From Parapedobacter indicus (GTDB lineage: Bacteria; Bacteroidota; Bacteroidia; Sphingobacteriales; Sphingobacteriaceae), in contig NZ_FOQO01000011.1 in assembly GCF_900113765.1 (NCBI RefSeq), forward strand, positions 164,558 through 228,557: 64,000 bases of DNA. The letters run 5' to 3'. Positions 1-7,117 of this stretch are shown one piece after another (positions within the stretch are counted from its first letter, which is position 1; every line of letters begins with the position of its first letter). A program made the translations under genes and the position numbers. Below the pieces are notes generated by a model. It saw nothing but the letters and a program-made list of their open reading frames with translations. It did no database searches and was not told the origin of the DNA.

Positions 1-16
1 CACATGGGCTATGATT

Positions 17-199
17 TCATTCGTTAAATTTTCTGTATTGTTTCCGAACAAGTACAATCACAACGATAACCAGTACAATTCCCCCAAGAACGATGTAGCC
101 ATACGTCTGCCAGGGGCTTGCAGCCGTTTCGGGTTCGCTGTGCTGAATAACGGCGATGAGGTTAAAAAACGCAAATAATAAGGCAACGGTACTGTGCAT
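17..199 (-). CDS. small two-helix membrane protein, unknown function
   Basis: Predicted 60-residue protein with an N-terminal hydrophobic stretch (about residues 4-17) that could be a signal anchor, a short polar linker, and a strong second hydrophobic helix (about residues 33-52) followed by a basic tail (RKQYRK). I do not recognise a family. The frame is open upstream to position 244, but a good -7 box (TATATTTG, minus strand, 235-228) falls inside that extension. Transcription would therefore start near 221, which favours the ATG at 199. It lies downstream of hom but has this apparent promoter of its own, so it is probably not a required part of the met operon. Confidence is moderate because the gene is short. 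Confidence 0.5.
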   Translation of the reverse strand: MHSTVALLFAFFNLIAVIQHSEPETAASPWQTYGYIVLGGIVLVIVVIVLVRKQYRKFNE

Positions 200-293
200 G
201 ATGGCATCATAATTTCCGTACAATATACAAATATAAATGCACAAATAACCGTTATGTTTTTTTTATTTCGCTTTTTGACAAAACGTATGCCCG

Positions 294-1475
294 CTAGGCA
301 ATTTCAGCGATAAATACGCCATCACGGTTGACCGCATCCCGGTTTTTAAGGATATTTCCCAAATTTACCTTGCCAATTACATATTTGAAATTGTTGGCGT
401 AAAAACGTTCGCTGATGGACGAAAATCCGAGTGTTTCGATCAGCTGTTCATCTTCATAACGAAGGTAGACCTGAATGTCCCAATCGGTGCTATATGTCAG
501 TTCACCCGCCCCAAGATGTTTTTTATATTCGTATTTGTATCCGTACCGGAGCGCAGCAATGTCAGACAACACCGCAGATCCGGTGGGATGCCCTCCAGCA
601 CCCTTGCCATAGAAAAATTGTTCATCAGCAAATGCAGCTTTAACCAGTACACCGTTATACTCGTTTTCCACGGCGTAAAGGATGTTGTCGGGAGAGACCA
701 GTTTTGGCAGTACGTAGAGAATGACTGCTTTGTCGTTAATTTCCCGTGCGGTAGGAATTAGTTTTATTCTGAAATTTTTCTCCCGCGCAAATTGAATATC
801 CGAAGCGCCCAACTTATCGATTCCGATGTTTAAGATGGCATCGGGGGATAAATACAAGCCATAAGCATGGGAGGCAACGATGGTCAATTTAAATTTAGCG
901 TCAAATCCGCCGACGTCTAACGTAGGATCGGTTTCCGCAAACCCAAGGTCTTGTGCTTGTTTCAATGCGGTTGAATACGCTAAGTTTTCATTGAATATTT
1001 TCGAAAGAATGTAGTTGGATGAACCGTTGAAGATACCAGTTACCGAATGCAATAGCTCGTTGTCATAGTATTCTTCCAGGTTTCGGATAATGGGGATACT
1101 GCCGCACACAGCACCTTCGTAAAGTAGGCTGGTGCCATGTTTATGCTGAATATCCACCAATTCTTCCAGGTGGGTGGCGATCATCTTTTTATTTGCCGAA
1201 ACCACATTCTTGCCCGATCGGAGTGCTGCGGAAACGATGTCAAAGGCTGCCGCGGCGTCATCTATTAATTCGACCACGGTATTGATTTCGGGGTCGTCCA
1301 ACACAGACCTCGCATCCGTGGTGAATAACGATGCGGGCAATGTTCTTTTTTTTTCGGGATGTTTGATGACGAACCGTTTGATGGCAAGGTTGAGATTTTT
1401 GGTCTTGATGATGTCGTGTAGCCCTTGTCCCACTACGCCGAAACCGAAAAGTCCTAAGGTAAGTTTGTTGTCCAT
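294..1475 (-). CDS. hom: homoserine dehydrogenase
   Basis: NAD(P)-dependent reduction of aspartate semialdehyde to homoserine, the branch point to methionine and threonine. The 393-residue protein opens with a Rossmann nucleotide-binding turn (GFGVVGQG, about residues 10-17). It then has the catalytic-domain signature VTGIFNGSSNYIL (about residue 145) and the segment GGFDAKFKLTIVASHAYG, which carries the lysine expected in the active site. It is short for the family and ends soon after the catalytic domain, so it appears to lack a C-terminal ACT regulatory domain. It is the last gene of the minus-strand set metY-metX-hom, starting 22 nt after metX. A hom dedicated to the methionine branch fits this position; a second, ThrA-like enzyme elsewhere is an inference. 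Confidence 0.93.
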   Translation of the reverse strand: MDNKLTLGLFGFGVVGQGLHDIIKTKNLNLAIKRFVIKHPEKKRTLPASLFTTDARSVLDDPEINTVVELIDDAAAAFDIVSAALRSGKNVVSANKKMIATHLEELVDIQHKHGTSLLYEGAVCGSIPIIRNLEEYYDNELLHSVTGIFNGSSNYILSKIFNENLAYSTALKQAQDLGFAETDPTLDVGGFDAKFKLTIVASHAYGLYLSPDAILNIGIDKLGASDIQFAREKNFRIKLIPTAREINDKAVILYVLPKLVSPDNILYAVENEYNGVLVKAAFADEQFFYGKGAGGHPTGSAVLSDIAALRYGYKYEYKKHLGAGELTYSTDWDIQVYLRYEDEQLIETLGFSSISERFYANNFKYVIGKVNLGNILKNRDAVNRDGVFIAEIA

Positions 1476-1497
1476 GTTTGCTGTTATGTCAATATAG

Positions 1498-2565
1498 TTA
1501 GCTCACTTGTTGATAAGCTAGTTGATTTTGGGTCGCCTTGTTGTGACTGAGGAACCTTGAGATCTCTTCCGTAATCCGCTCGGTCTCTATAAGAAAGCCG
1601 TCATGTCCATAAAATGAGTTGATTTCGGCATATACCGCGTCTGGAATGTGGTTGGTTAGGAATTTTTGCTCCGTTATGGGGAATAAGAGGTCGCTGTTGA
1701 TTCCAATGACCAATGTTTTTGCCTTGATCTGGCGCAAAACGTCACGTATATCCGCGCGTCCGCGTCCGATATTGTGCCCATCCATCGCTTTGCTCAGGAA
1801 CCAATAGCTATAAGCGTTGAAACGCTTGACCAGTTTCTCTCCCTGATAATTCTGATACGAAGAGGCCCGGAAGCCATCTGTTTTTTCATTCGAAGTTTCC
1901 AGTTGAGTGGCCCCATAGGTGTCATATCCGCGATAAGACAGCAATGCCATACTGCGGGCCGCTTTCAGCCCTTTCGCCCCCCCATTAGGTTTGTTCGCAT
2001 AAAAGGTCCGATCGGCACTGATGGCAAGTCGCTGACTTTCATTGAATGCGATACCCCAGGGAGAATGGATGGCATTTGTCGCAACAAGTACCAGGCGGTC
2101 AATCCGGCTGGAATCCATAATAGCCCATTCCAACACTTGCTGGCCACCCAACGAGCCACCAATGGCCAACGCGATTTTTTCGATGCCTAAATGAGCTGCA
2201 AGCAATCGGTGCGCGGCCGCTACATCCCGGATAGAAAACGAAGGGAAAGCTAAGTAATAGGGTTGTCCGGTTGCCGGATTGATGCTCAAAGGGTAGGTAG
2301 TCCCGTAAGGAGATCCGATACTGTTTGCACAAATTATAAAATAATCTTTCGGATTGAAGAAATCAGTTGAGCCGAACAATCCCGGCCACCACTCGAAAAC
2401 GTCCGAATTACCCGTAAGTGCATGACAAACCCATACCACGTTATCTTTCCGTTCATTCAGGCTACCATATGTGTGGTAAGCGATTCGAAGGTTTTCGATT
2501 CGCTTACCACTTTCAAGTGTGAATGTATCTGAACACGTAAATGTTTGTATGCTCATACGAGGCAT
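1498..2565 (-). CDS. metX: homoserine O-acetyltransferase
   Basis: Alpha/beta-hydrolase-fold enzyme that transfers acetyl from acetyl-CoA to homoserine, giving the O-acetylhomoserine used by MetY. The 355-residue protein shows the family motifs HALTGNSDVFEWW near residue 47 and NSIGSPYGTTYP. The nucleophile elbow is GGSLGG (Ser in the middle, about residue 147), and the C-terminal YGHDGFL supplies the catalytic histidine. Length is normal for MetX. The gene begins 2 nt after the metY stop, so the two must be co-transcribed and probably translationally coupled. Expression should follow the SAM-I riboswitch and leader ORF in front of metY. Confidence 0.96.
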   Translation of the reverse strand: MPRMSIQTFTCSDTFTLESGKRIENLRIAYHTYGSLNERKDNVVWVCHALTGNSDVFEWWPGLFGSTDFFNPKDYFIICANSIGSPYGTTYPLSINPATGQPYYLAFPSFSIRDVAAAHRLLAAHLGIEKIALAIGGSLGGQQVLEWAIMDSSRIDRLVLVATNAIHSPWGIAFNESQRLAISADRTFYANKPNGGAKGLKAARSMALLSYRGYDTYGATQLETSNEKTDGFRASSYQNYQGEKLVKRFNAYSYWFLSKAMDGHNIGRGRADIRDVLRQIKAKTLVIGINSDLLFPITEQKFLTNHIPDAVYAEINSFYGHDGFLIETERITEEISRFLSHNKATQNQLAYQQVS

Positions 2566-2567
2566 AA

Positions 2568-3869
2568 CTAGATTTTGTCGAATGCTTGTTGCAGGTCCGC
2601 TTTGATGTCGTCGACATGTTCGATGCCCACAGCCAGTCGCAACTCTCCCGGGAAAACACCTGCACTTGCCTGTTCCGCTTCACTGAGCTGCTGGTGGGTG
2701 GTTGCCGAAGGATGGATAATCAATGTTTTGGTATCGCCTACATTCGCAAGATGGCTAATCAACTCCAGGTTGTCGATAAATACATTAGCTTTCTCAGCGT
2801 CGCCTTTTATTTTGAACGACAATACGCTGCCAAATCCGTTTTTAAGGTAAGTTTGGGCACGTAAGTGGTTCGGGTGACTTTTCAATCCTGGATAGCTGAC
2901 CCGTTCGACCTGTGGATGGCCTTCGAGCCATTTGGCGATTTCCAACGCGTTGTCCACATGCCGTTGCACCCGCAGCGATAAGGTTTCTAGCCCTTGTAGT
3001 AAGAGAAATGCATTAAAAGGAGACAAGGCCGGCCCGAAGTCCCGTAGCCCTTCCACACGGGCCCGGATGATGAACTGAATGTTTCCCAAGGGGCTATCTA
3101 CGCCAAATACGTCGCTGAAAACCAATCCGTGATATCCGTCGGATGGCTCGCTGAATTGCTTGAATTTGCCGTTACCCCAATTGTAGTTTCCCCCATCAAC
3201 GATGACGCCGGCGATGCTGTTACCGTGTCCGCCAATCCATTTTGTGGCGGCCTGTACGACCACATTGGCACCGTGTTCGATGGGCTTAAAAAGATAGCCG
3301 GCAGCACCGAACGTATTGTCGACGATCAAGGGAAGGTCGTATTTCTTCGCAACGGCTGCGATGCGATCGAAATCGGGAATGGAATAACTGGGGTTGCCGA
3401 TGGTCTCCACATAGATTGCTTTGGTTTTTTCATCGATCAATGCCTCAAAGCTTTCCGGATCATCATTTTTCGTGAACCGGGCTTCTATGCCCAAGCGCTT
3501 GAATGAAACTTTGAATTGGTTGTAGGTGCCACCATACAGGTTTGCACTGGTAACGAAATTCTCTCCACTTTCCAAAATGTTGGTCAACGCAATGAATTGG
3601 GCCGATTGACCCGATGCGACCGCAAGACCGGCGACACCGCCTTCAAGCGCTGCTACGCGTTTTTCAAAAACGTCGGTCGTGGGGTTCATGATGCGTGTAT
3701 AGATGTTTCCAAATTCCTTCAGGGCAAATAGATTCGCACCGTGTTCCGCACTGTTGAATACAAAGGAAGTGGTTTGGTAAATGGGCACCGCACGTGAGCC
3801 GGTGGTAGGATCTGCTTCTTGTCCCGCATGTACTTGCAGCGTTTCAAATTTTAGATTTTCGTTAGCCAT
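2568..3869 (-). CDS. metY: O-acetylhomoserine aminocarboxypropyltransferase (sulfhydrylase)
   Basis: PLP-dependent gamma-replacement enzyme of the Cys/Met metabolism family. It makes homocysteine directly from O-acetylhomoserine and sulfide. The 433-residue protein has the family start FETLQVHAGQ, the PLP region VDNTFGAAGYLFKP and the Schiff-base lysine in QAATKWIGGHGN (about residue 209). The C-terminal SATTHQQL and PGELRLAVGIEH segments are typical. It is the first gene of the operon. About 380 nt of leader precede it, containing a SAM-I riboswitch and a Cys-rich short ORF. Because the enzyme consumes the same sulfide as cysteine synthase (cysM at 24.6 kb), control by both SAM and cysteine supply would make sense. 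Confidence 0.96.
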   Translation of the reverse strand: MANENLKFETLQVHAGQEADPTTGSRAVPIYQTTSFVFNSAEHGANLFALKEFGNIYTRIMNPTTDVFEKRVAALEGGVAGLAVASGQSAQFIALTNILESGENFVTSANLYGGTYNQFKVSFKRLGIEARFTKNDDPESFEALIDEKTKAIYVETIGNPSYSIPDFDRIAAVAKKYDLPLIVDNTFGAAGYLFKPIEHGANVVVQAATKWIGGHGNSIAGVIVDGGNYNWGNGKFKQFSEPSDGYHGLVFSDVFGVDSPLGNIQFIIRARVEGLRDFGPALSPFNAFLLLQGLETLSLRVQRHVDNALEIAKWLEGHPQVERVSYPGLKSHPNHLRAQTYLKNGFGSVLSFKIKGDAEKANVFIDNLELISHLANVGDTKTLIIHPSATTHQQLSEAEQASAGVFPGELRLAVGIEHVDDIKADLQQAFDKI

Positions 3870-3919
3870 GATTTATTGTTTTAGAATTTTAAATTTGTTT
3901 TAAAATGGATAATCCGATT

Positions 3920-4047
3920 GGATGCTATTTAGCTATAACCGCCTTAAACGGCGGCTACTCGTGAATAGCTGGCAAAGGGCCTAGCAACATCCGCACATAC
4001 CCTGTACGCCCGGGCACATTCGGCGGACTCCCGCCCTTATGGATGCT
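3920..4047 (-). promoter_or_regulatory. candidate attenuator with mutually exclusive hairpins in the metY leader
   Basis: On the minus strand, AGCATCC occurs twice, at 4047-4041 inside the leader ORF and at 3926-3920 after it. Both copies can pair with GGATGTTGCT (3992-3983), which contains the last two Cys codons and the stop. GGCGG/CCGCC also occurs twice: a 5-bp hairpin inside the ORF (4035-4031 with 4026-4022, loop of 4) and another after it (3954-3950 with 3943-3939). The arms can swap partners. A ribosome stalled at the Cys codons would hide GGATGTTGCT and change the fold. There is no run of T after the last hairpin, so the output may be translational, Rho-dependent or by mRNA decay rather than intrinsic termination. 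Confidence 0.5.
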
Positions 4048-4082
4048 AAATAATGAAAGTTACTTGAAAAATCCGTATTCAT
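3981..4082 (-). CDS. Cys-rich 33-residue leader peptide ORF upstream of metY
   Basis: A 33-codon frame (ATG at 4082-4080, TAG at 3983-3981) sits between the SAM-I aptamer and metY. Its N-terminal half is unremarkable. The last 12 codons read MCPGVQGMCGCC, with four cysteines in the final 11 residues and two of them immediately before the stop. An internal ATG at 4019 would give just this 12-residue peptide. The DNA encoding the last cysteines also takes part in alternative pairings (see the separate entry), the arrangement expected of an amino-acid-sensing leader peptide. No strong ribosome-binding site is visible, which is normal in Bacteroidota. I do not recall a described family. Translation is inferred, not shown. 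Confidence 0.6.
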   Translation of the reverse strand: MNTDFSSNFHYLASIRAGVRRMCPGVQGMCGCC

Positions 4083-4097
4083 CGTCTTATTATTTAT

Positions 4098-4212
4098 ATG
4101 CTCCCAATCGATATCGTTTGGGACAGGAATTGGCACCTTTTCCACCGTTTGCGAATGGTTGCCAGTGGGTCACTGAGCCAGTCTCTCGCCACTTCTTTAT
4201 AAACCAAGACCT
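4098..4212 (-). ncRNA. SAM-I (S-box) riboswitch
   Basis: The minus strand carries the conserved S-box core in order: GAAGTGGCGAGAGACTGGC, then CTGGCAACC (the GCAACC of the junction), a P3-like hairpin, and GGTGCCAATTCCTG, which matches the family's GGTGCTAATTCC. SAM-I aptamers bind S-adenosylmethionine and turn off downstream methionine genes. Here it precedes metY-metX-hom by about 230 nt. A CCCAA/TTGGG hairpin follows near 4115-4096 but has no clear T tract. Limits are approximate because P1 could not be folded by computation. Identification rests on the sequence core and context. Confidence 0.88.
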
Positions 4213-4255
4213 TAAAGAGGAATTGATTTGTATGTGCCTAAACACATAACGGATG

Positions 4256-4287
4256 CAAATATAGCGGGTGCGATTTGGTTGTGCAAA
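4256..4287 (-). promoter_or_regulatory. promoter of the metY-metX-hom operon
   Basis: Minus strand: TTTG (4287-4284), a 20-nt spacer, then TATATTTG (4263-4256). This matches the primary sigma factor promoter of Bacteroidota (TTTG, 19-21 nt, TAnnTTTG). Transcription would begin near 4249, about 40 nt before the SAM-I aptamer core. Confidence 0.75.
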
Positions 4288-4310
4288 GTTTTTTTGATTT
4301 TTTTGCGAAG

Positions 4311-4724
4311 ATGAGCATTACTTTTAATACTGCGGCGTTGTTATTCCCTGCGATCAGCTTGATTATGTTGGCATATACCAACCGGTTTCTGGCGCTGGCG
4401 GCGCTGGTCCGTAGCCTGCACGCGAAATACCTTGAACATAATAAAAGCGGGGTCCTGCATGGACAGATCAAGAATCTGCGCTATCGGCTTAAACTTATCA
4501 GGCAAATGCAAGCCTTGGGTGTAGTAAGCTTTATTACCTGTATTGTTTGCATGTATTGTATTTACATGGAATTCAAGTTTTTTACGGAGCTGACATTTGC
4601 CCTGAGTCTGCTGTTCTTTGCCGTATCGTTGATTATTTCATTGGTTGAAATTCAGGTAAGCAATAGAGCACTGGAATTGGAACTTGGAGATATGGAGGGC
4701 AGGAAAAAAAGCGGCCCCCAGTAG
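4311..4724 (+). CDS. DUF2721 family membrane protein
   Basis: Predicted 137-residue integral membrane protein with an N-terminal hydrophobic helix (residues 5-25) and a basic amphipathic linker. The linker contains the RSLHAKYLEH and LRYRLKLIRQM segments typical of DUF2721. Two adjacent hydrophobic helices follow at about residues 66-110. The function of the family is unknown. The frame extends upstream to a TTG at 4275, but the ATG at 4311 gives the usual family length and avoids overlap with the -33 box of the opposite metY promoter. Its last codons overlap the hairpin that terminates glnN on the other strand. Confidence 0.8.
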   Translation: MSITFNTAALLFPAISLIMLAYTNRFLALAALVRSLHAKYLEHNKSGVLHGQIKNLRYRLKLIRQMQALGVVSFITCIVCMYCIYMEFKFFTELTFALSLLFFAVSLIISLVEIQVSNRALELELGDMEGRKKSGPQ

Positions 4725-4732
4725 GAGGCCGC
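4704..4732 (-). terminator. intrinsic terminator of glnN
   Basis: Minus strand: GCGGCC (4732-4727), a 10-nt loop, GGCCGC (4716-4711), then seven T (4710-4704). It lies 27 nt after the glnN stop and overlaps the final codons of the convergent DUF2721 gene. Confidence 0.85.
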
Positions 4733-4758
4733 TGAATTTAAGTTTAGAAGGGTGTTAG

Positions 4759-6945
4759 TTATCGTACGAATAGCAGCTCCCGCAATTTTGGCAACGGCCA
4801 TTGGCCATCGTCCACAATCTGCTCCAACTTATTGATGTGATAACGAATCTTATCAAAGTAAGGTTTCACATTTTCATCGTAAGCAATTGCTTTTTCACGG
4901 ACATCTTCCAGTATATTGGCTTTTTTGCGTTCCTGACGCATCGCTTCAGCATCGATAAGGATGGTGTTGATGTGGTTGGAAATACGCTCAATCAGGTTGG
5001 ATTGTGAGCCGTAGGCCTCGGATTTAAAGCCGAGATCTTTCAATCCTTTTACATTGGTAATCAAATCGTTTTGGTAATGGAAAGCTGCAGGAGCCAGGAT
5101 ACTATTTACGATCTCCCCAATGACGCGGGCTTCAATCTGAATTTTCTTGTAATAGCTTTCCAGCAGGATCTCGTGCCGCGCTTCGCTTTCACGTTTGCTC
5201 AACACGGACAAACTTTCAAACAACTCCAGTGATTTTTCACTGACGTATACATCCAATGCTCTGGGTGTGGTCTTGATGTTAGAAAGGCCGCGTTTGTGCG
5301 CTTCTTCTTCCCATTCTTTGCTGTATCCATTGCCTTCAAAACGGATGGCTTTGGACTCTTTGATGTATTTGCGTACAACGTTGAGCAGCGCCAGGTCTTT
5401 TTTCGTGCCCTTTTTGATTTGTTTGTCCACTTCCGACTTAAACTCGATCAATTGGCTGGCAACGATCGCATTGAGCACCGTCATCGGACTCGCGCTGTTG
5501 GCAGAGGAACCAACGGCCCGGAATTCAAATTTGTTTCCAGTGAATGCAAACGGCGATGTCCGGTTGCGGTCGGTATTGTCTAACTGCAATTCAGGTATTT
5601 TCGGGATCCCGTGCCAGAGCATTGCTTCGTTTTTCACTTTTTTGGCTACTCTTGCCGTTTCCACTTCGTCAAGCACGGCATTGAGCTGGCTTCCGAGGAA
5701 GATGGAAATGATGGCGGGCGGCGCTTCATTAGCACCCAGACGGTGGTCATTTGCGGCGCTGGCAATGGAGGCGCGCAGCAGATCTGCGTGATCGTGCACC
5801 GCTTTGATGACGTTAACAAAAAAGGTCAAGAACATCAGGTTGGTCTTCGGAGTTTTCCCCGGGGAAAGCAGGTTGACGCCTGTATTGGTAATCATCGACC
5901 AGTTGTTATGCTTGCCAGAACCGTTTATGTCGGCATAAGGTTTCTCGTGAATGAGTACCTTAAATTTATGACGGAGTGCCACCTGCTCCATCAAATTAAG
6001 AAGCAATTGATTGTGGTCGATGGCAAGGTTGATTTCCTCGAACATGGGCGCACATTCGAACTGCGAGGGAGCAACCTCGTTATGACGGGTTTTCAATGGA
6101 ATACCCAATTTAAGTGCTTCTTGTTCCAAATCTACCATGAAAGCCAACACGCGCTCAGGAATTGCACCGAAATAATGGTCCTCCAATTGTTGCCCTTTGG
6201 CTGACATGTGTCCGAACAAGGTCCGACCGGTCAGTTGTAAATCAGGCCTTGCATTAAACAATGCTAAATCCACCAGGAAATATTCCTGCTCGATACCAAG
6301 CGATGCGAAGACTTTCGTGACCGATTTATCGAAGAAATTGGCGACATCTACCGCAGCTTTATCCAACACATTCACTGCTTTTAGCAACGGTGCTTTGTAG
6401 TCGAGTGCTTCGCCGGTATACGAAACAAATATCGTAGGGATACAAAGCGTCTTACTGCCACCGGTTTCGTAGATGAATGCGGGAGAAGAGGGATCCCAGC
6501 CGGTATAGCCCCGGGCTTCAAACGTATTGCGGATACCACCACTGGGAAAGCTGGATGCATCTGGTTCCTGTTGTACCAGTGCACTGGCGGTGAATTTGTC
6601 AATGGCAGATCCGTCAGGCAAGGGTTCAAAAAATGCATCGTGCTTTTCAGCCGTCGCGCCTGTTAGTGGCTGAAACCAGTGGGTGTAATGTGTTACGCCA
6701 TTGCTGATCGCCCAGCTTTTCATCGCTTGTGAGATGTGTTCGGCAAGATCCAGACTGATTGTCTTTCCTTCATCAATCGTTTCCATCAATTCCGCGTAAG
6801 CGTTTTTTGGAAGAAATTCCTTCATCTTGGCGGTTGTGAATACATTTTTGCAGTAATAAGATGATGGTTTGATGGTTTCAGATGTTTTGTCGTTGTTTAA
6901 TCTGGATATGGCAGTCTCTACTGCTTTAAATCTTAATTCTGACAT
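4759..6945 (-). CDS. glnN: glutamine synthetase type III
   Basis: ATP-dependent synthesis of glutamine from glutamate and ammonia, in the cytoplasm. At 728 residues it has the length of the GSIII class, common in Bacteroidota and much longer than GSI. Visible family segments include the N-terminal THYTHWFQPLTGATAEKHD, the glutamate/ATP-site region NGSGKHNNWSM (about residue 343), SANDHRLGANEAPPAI (about residue 398) and FTGNKFEFRAVGSS. The long C-terminal helical region is typical of GSIII. It stands alone on the minus strand. An AT-rich region with repeated ATGAAAA/TTTTCAT sites lies upstream. No sigma-54 type promoter was seen. Confidence 0.96.
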   Translation of the reverse strand: MSELRFKAVETAISRLNNDKTSETIKPSSYYCKNVFTTAKMKEFLPKNAYAELMETIDEGKTISLDLAEHISQAMKSWAISNGVTHYTHWFQPLTGATAEKHDAFFEPLPDGSAIDKFTASALVQQEPDASSFPSGGIRNTFEARGYTGWDPSSPAFIYETGGSKTLCIPTIFVSYTGEALDYKAPLLKAVNVLDKAAVDVANFFDKSVTKVFASLGIEQEYFLVDLALFNARPDLQLTGRTLFGHMSAKGQQLEDHYFGAIPERVLAFMVDLEQEALKLGIPLKTRHNEVAPSQFECAPMFEEINLAIDHNQLLLNLMEQVALRHKFKVLIHEKPYADINGSGKHNNWSMITNTGVNLLSPGKTPKTNLMFLTFFVNVIKAVHDHADLLRASIASAANDHRLGANEAPPAIISIFLGSQLNAVLDEVETARVAKKVKNEAMLWHGIPKIPELQLDNTDRNRTSPFAFTGNKFEFRAVGSSANSASPMTVLNAIVASQLIEFKSEVDKQIKKGTKKDLALLNVVRKYIKESKAIRFEGNGYSKEWEEEAHKRGLSNIKTTPRALDVYVSEKSLELFESLSVLSKRESEARHEILLESYYKKIQIEARVIGEIVNSILAPAAFHYQNDLITNVKGLKDLGFKSEAYGSQSNLIERISNHINTILIDAEAMRQERKKANILEDVREKAIAYDENVKPYFDKIRYHINKLEQIVDDGQWPLPKLRELLFVR

Positions 6946-7042
6946 TTAATTTTCATTTATTTGTTTAACGCGCTGTTATTTTTTTGAATTATGCTCCAAT
7001 ATTCGAAAAAAAAAATGACATTTCCTTATTTTTTTGTTATAA

Positions 7043-7089
7043 ATGAAAATATTTTTCATGTTTTATGAAAAATTACTCTGTTTTTTCAT
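7043..7089. repeat. cluster of ATGAAAA/TTTTCAT inverted sites upstream of glnN
   Basis: ATGAAAA at 7043-7049 and TTTTCAT at 7053-7059 form a 17-bp near-perfect palindrome with a 3-bp centre. A second pair, ATGAAAA at 7065-7071 and TTTTCAT at 7083-7089, follows with an 11-bp gap. They lie about 100-145 bp upstream of the glnN start, where an activator or nitrogen regulator could bind. The region is AT-rich, so chance similarity is possible. Confidence 0.4.
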
Positions 7090-7117
7090 TTATCGTTGCG
7101 TAATTTACAATGTAGAA

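Noticed and set aside
6946..7117. Sigma-54 promoter for glnN
   Set aside because: No TGGCAC-N5-TTGC-like element found on the minus strand upstream of the gene.
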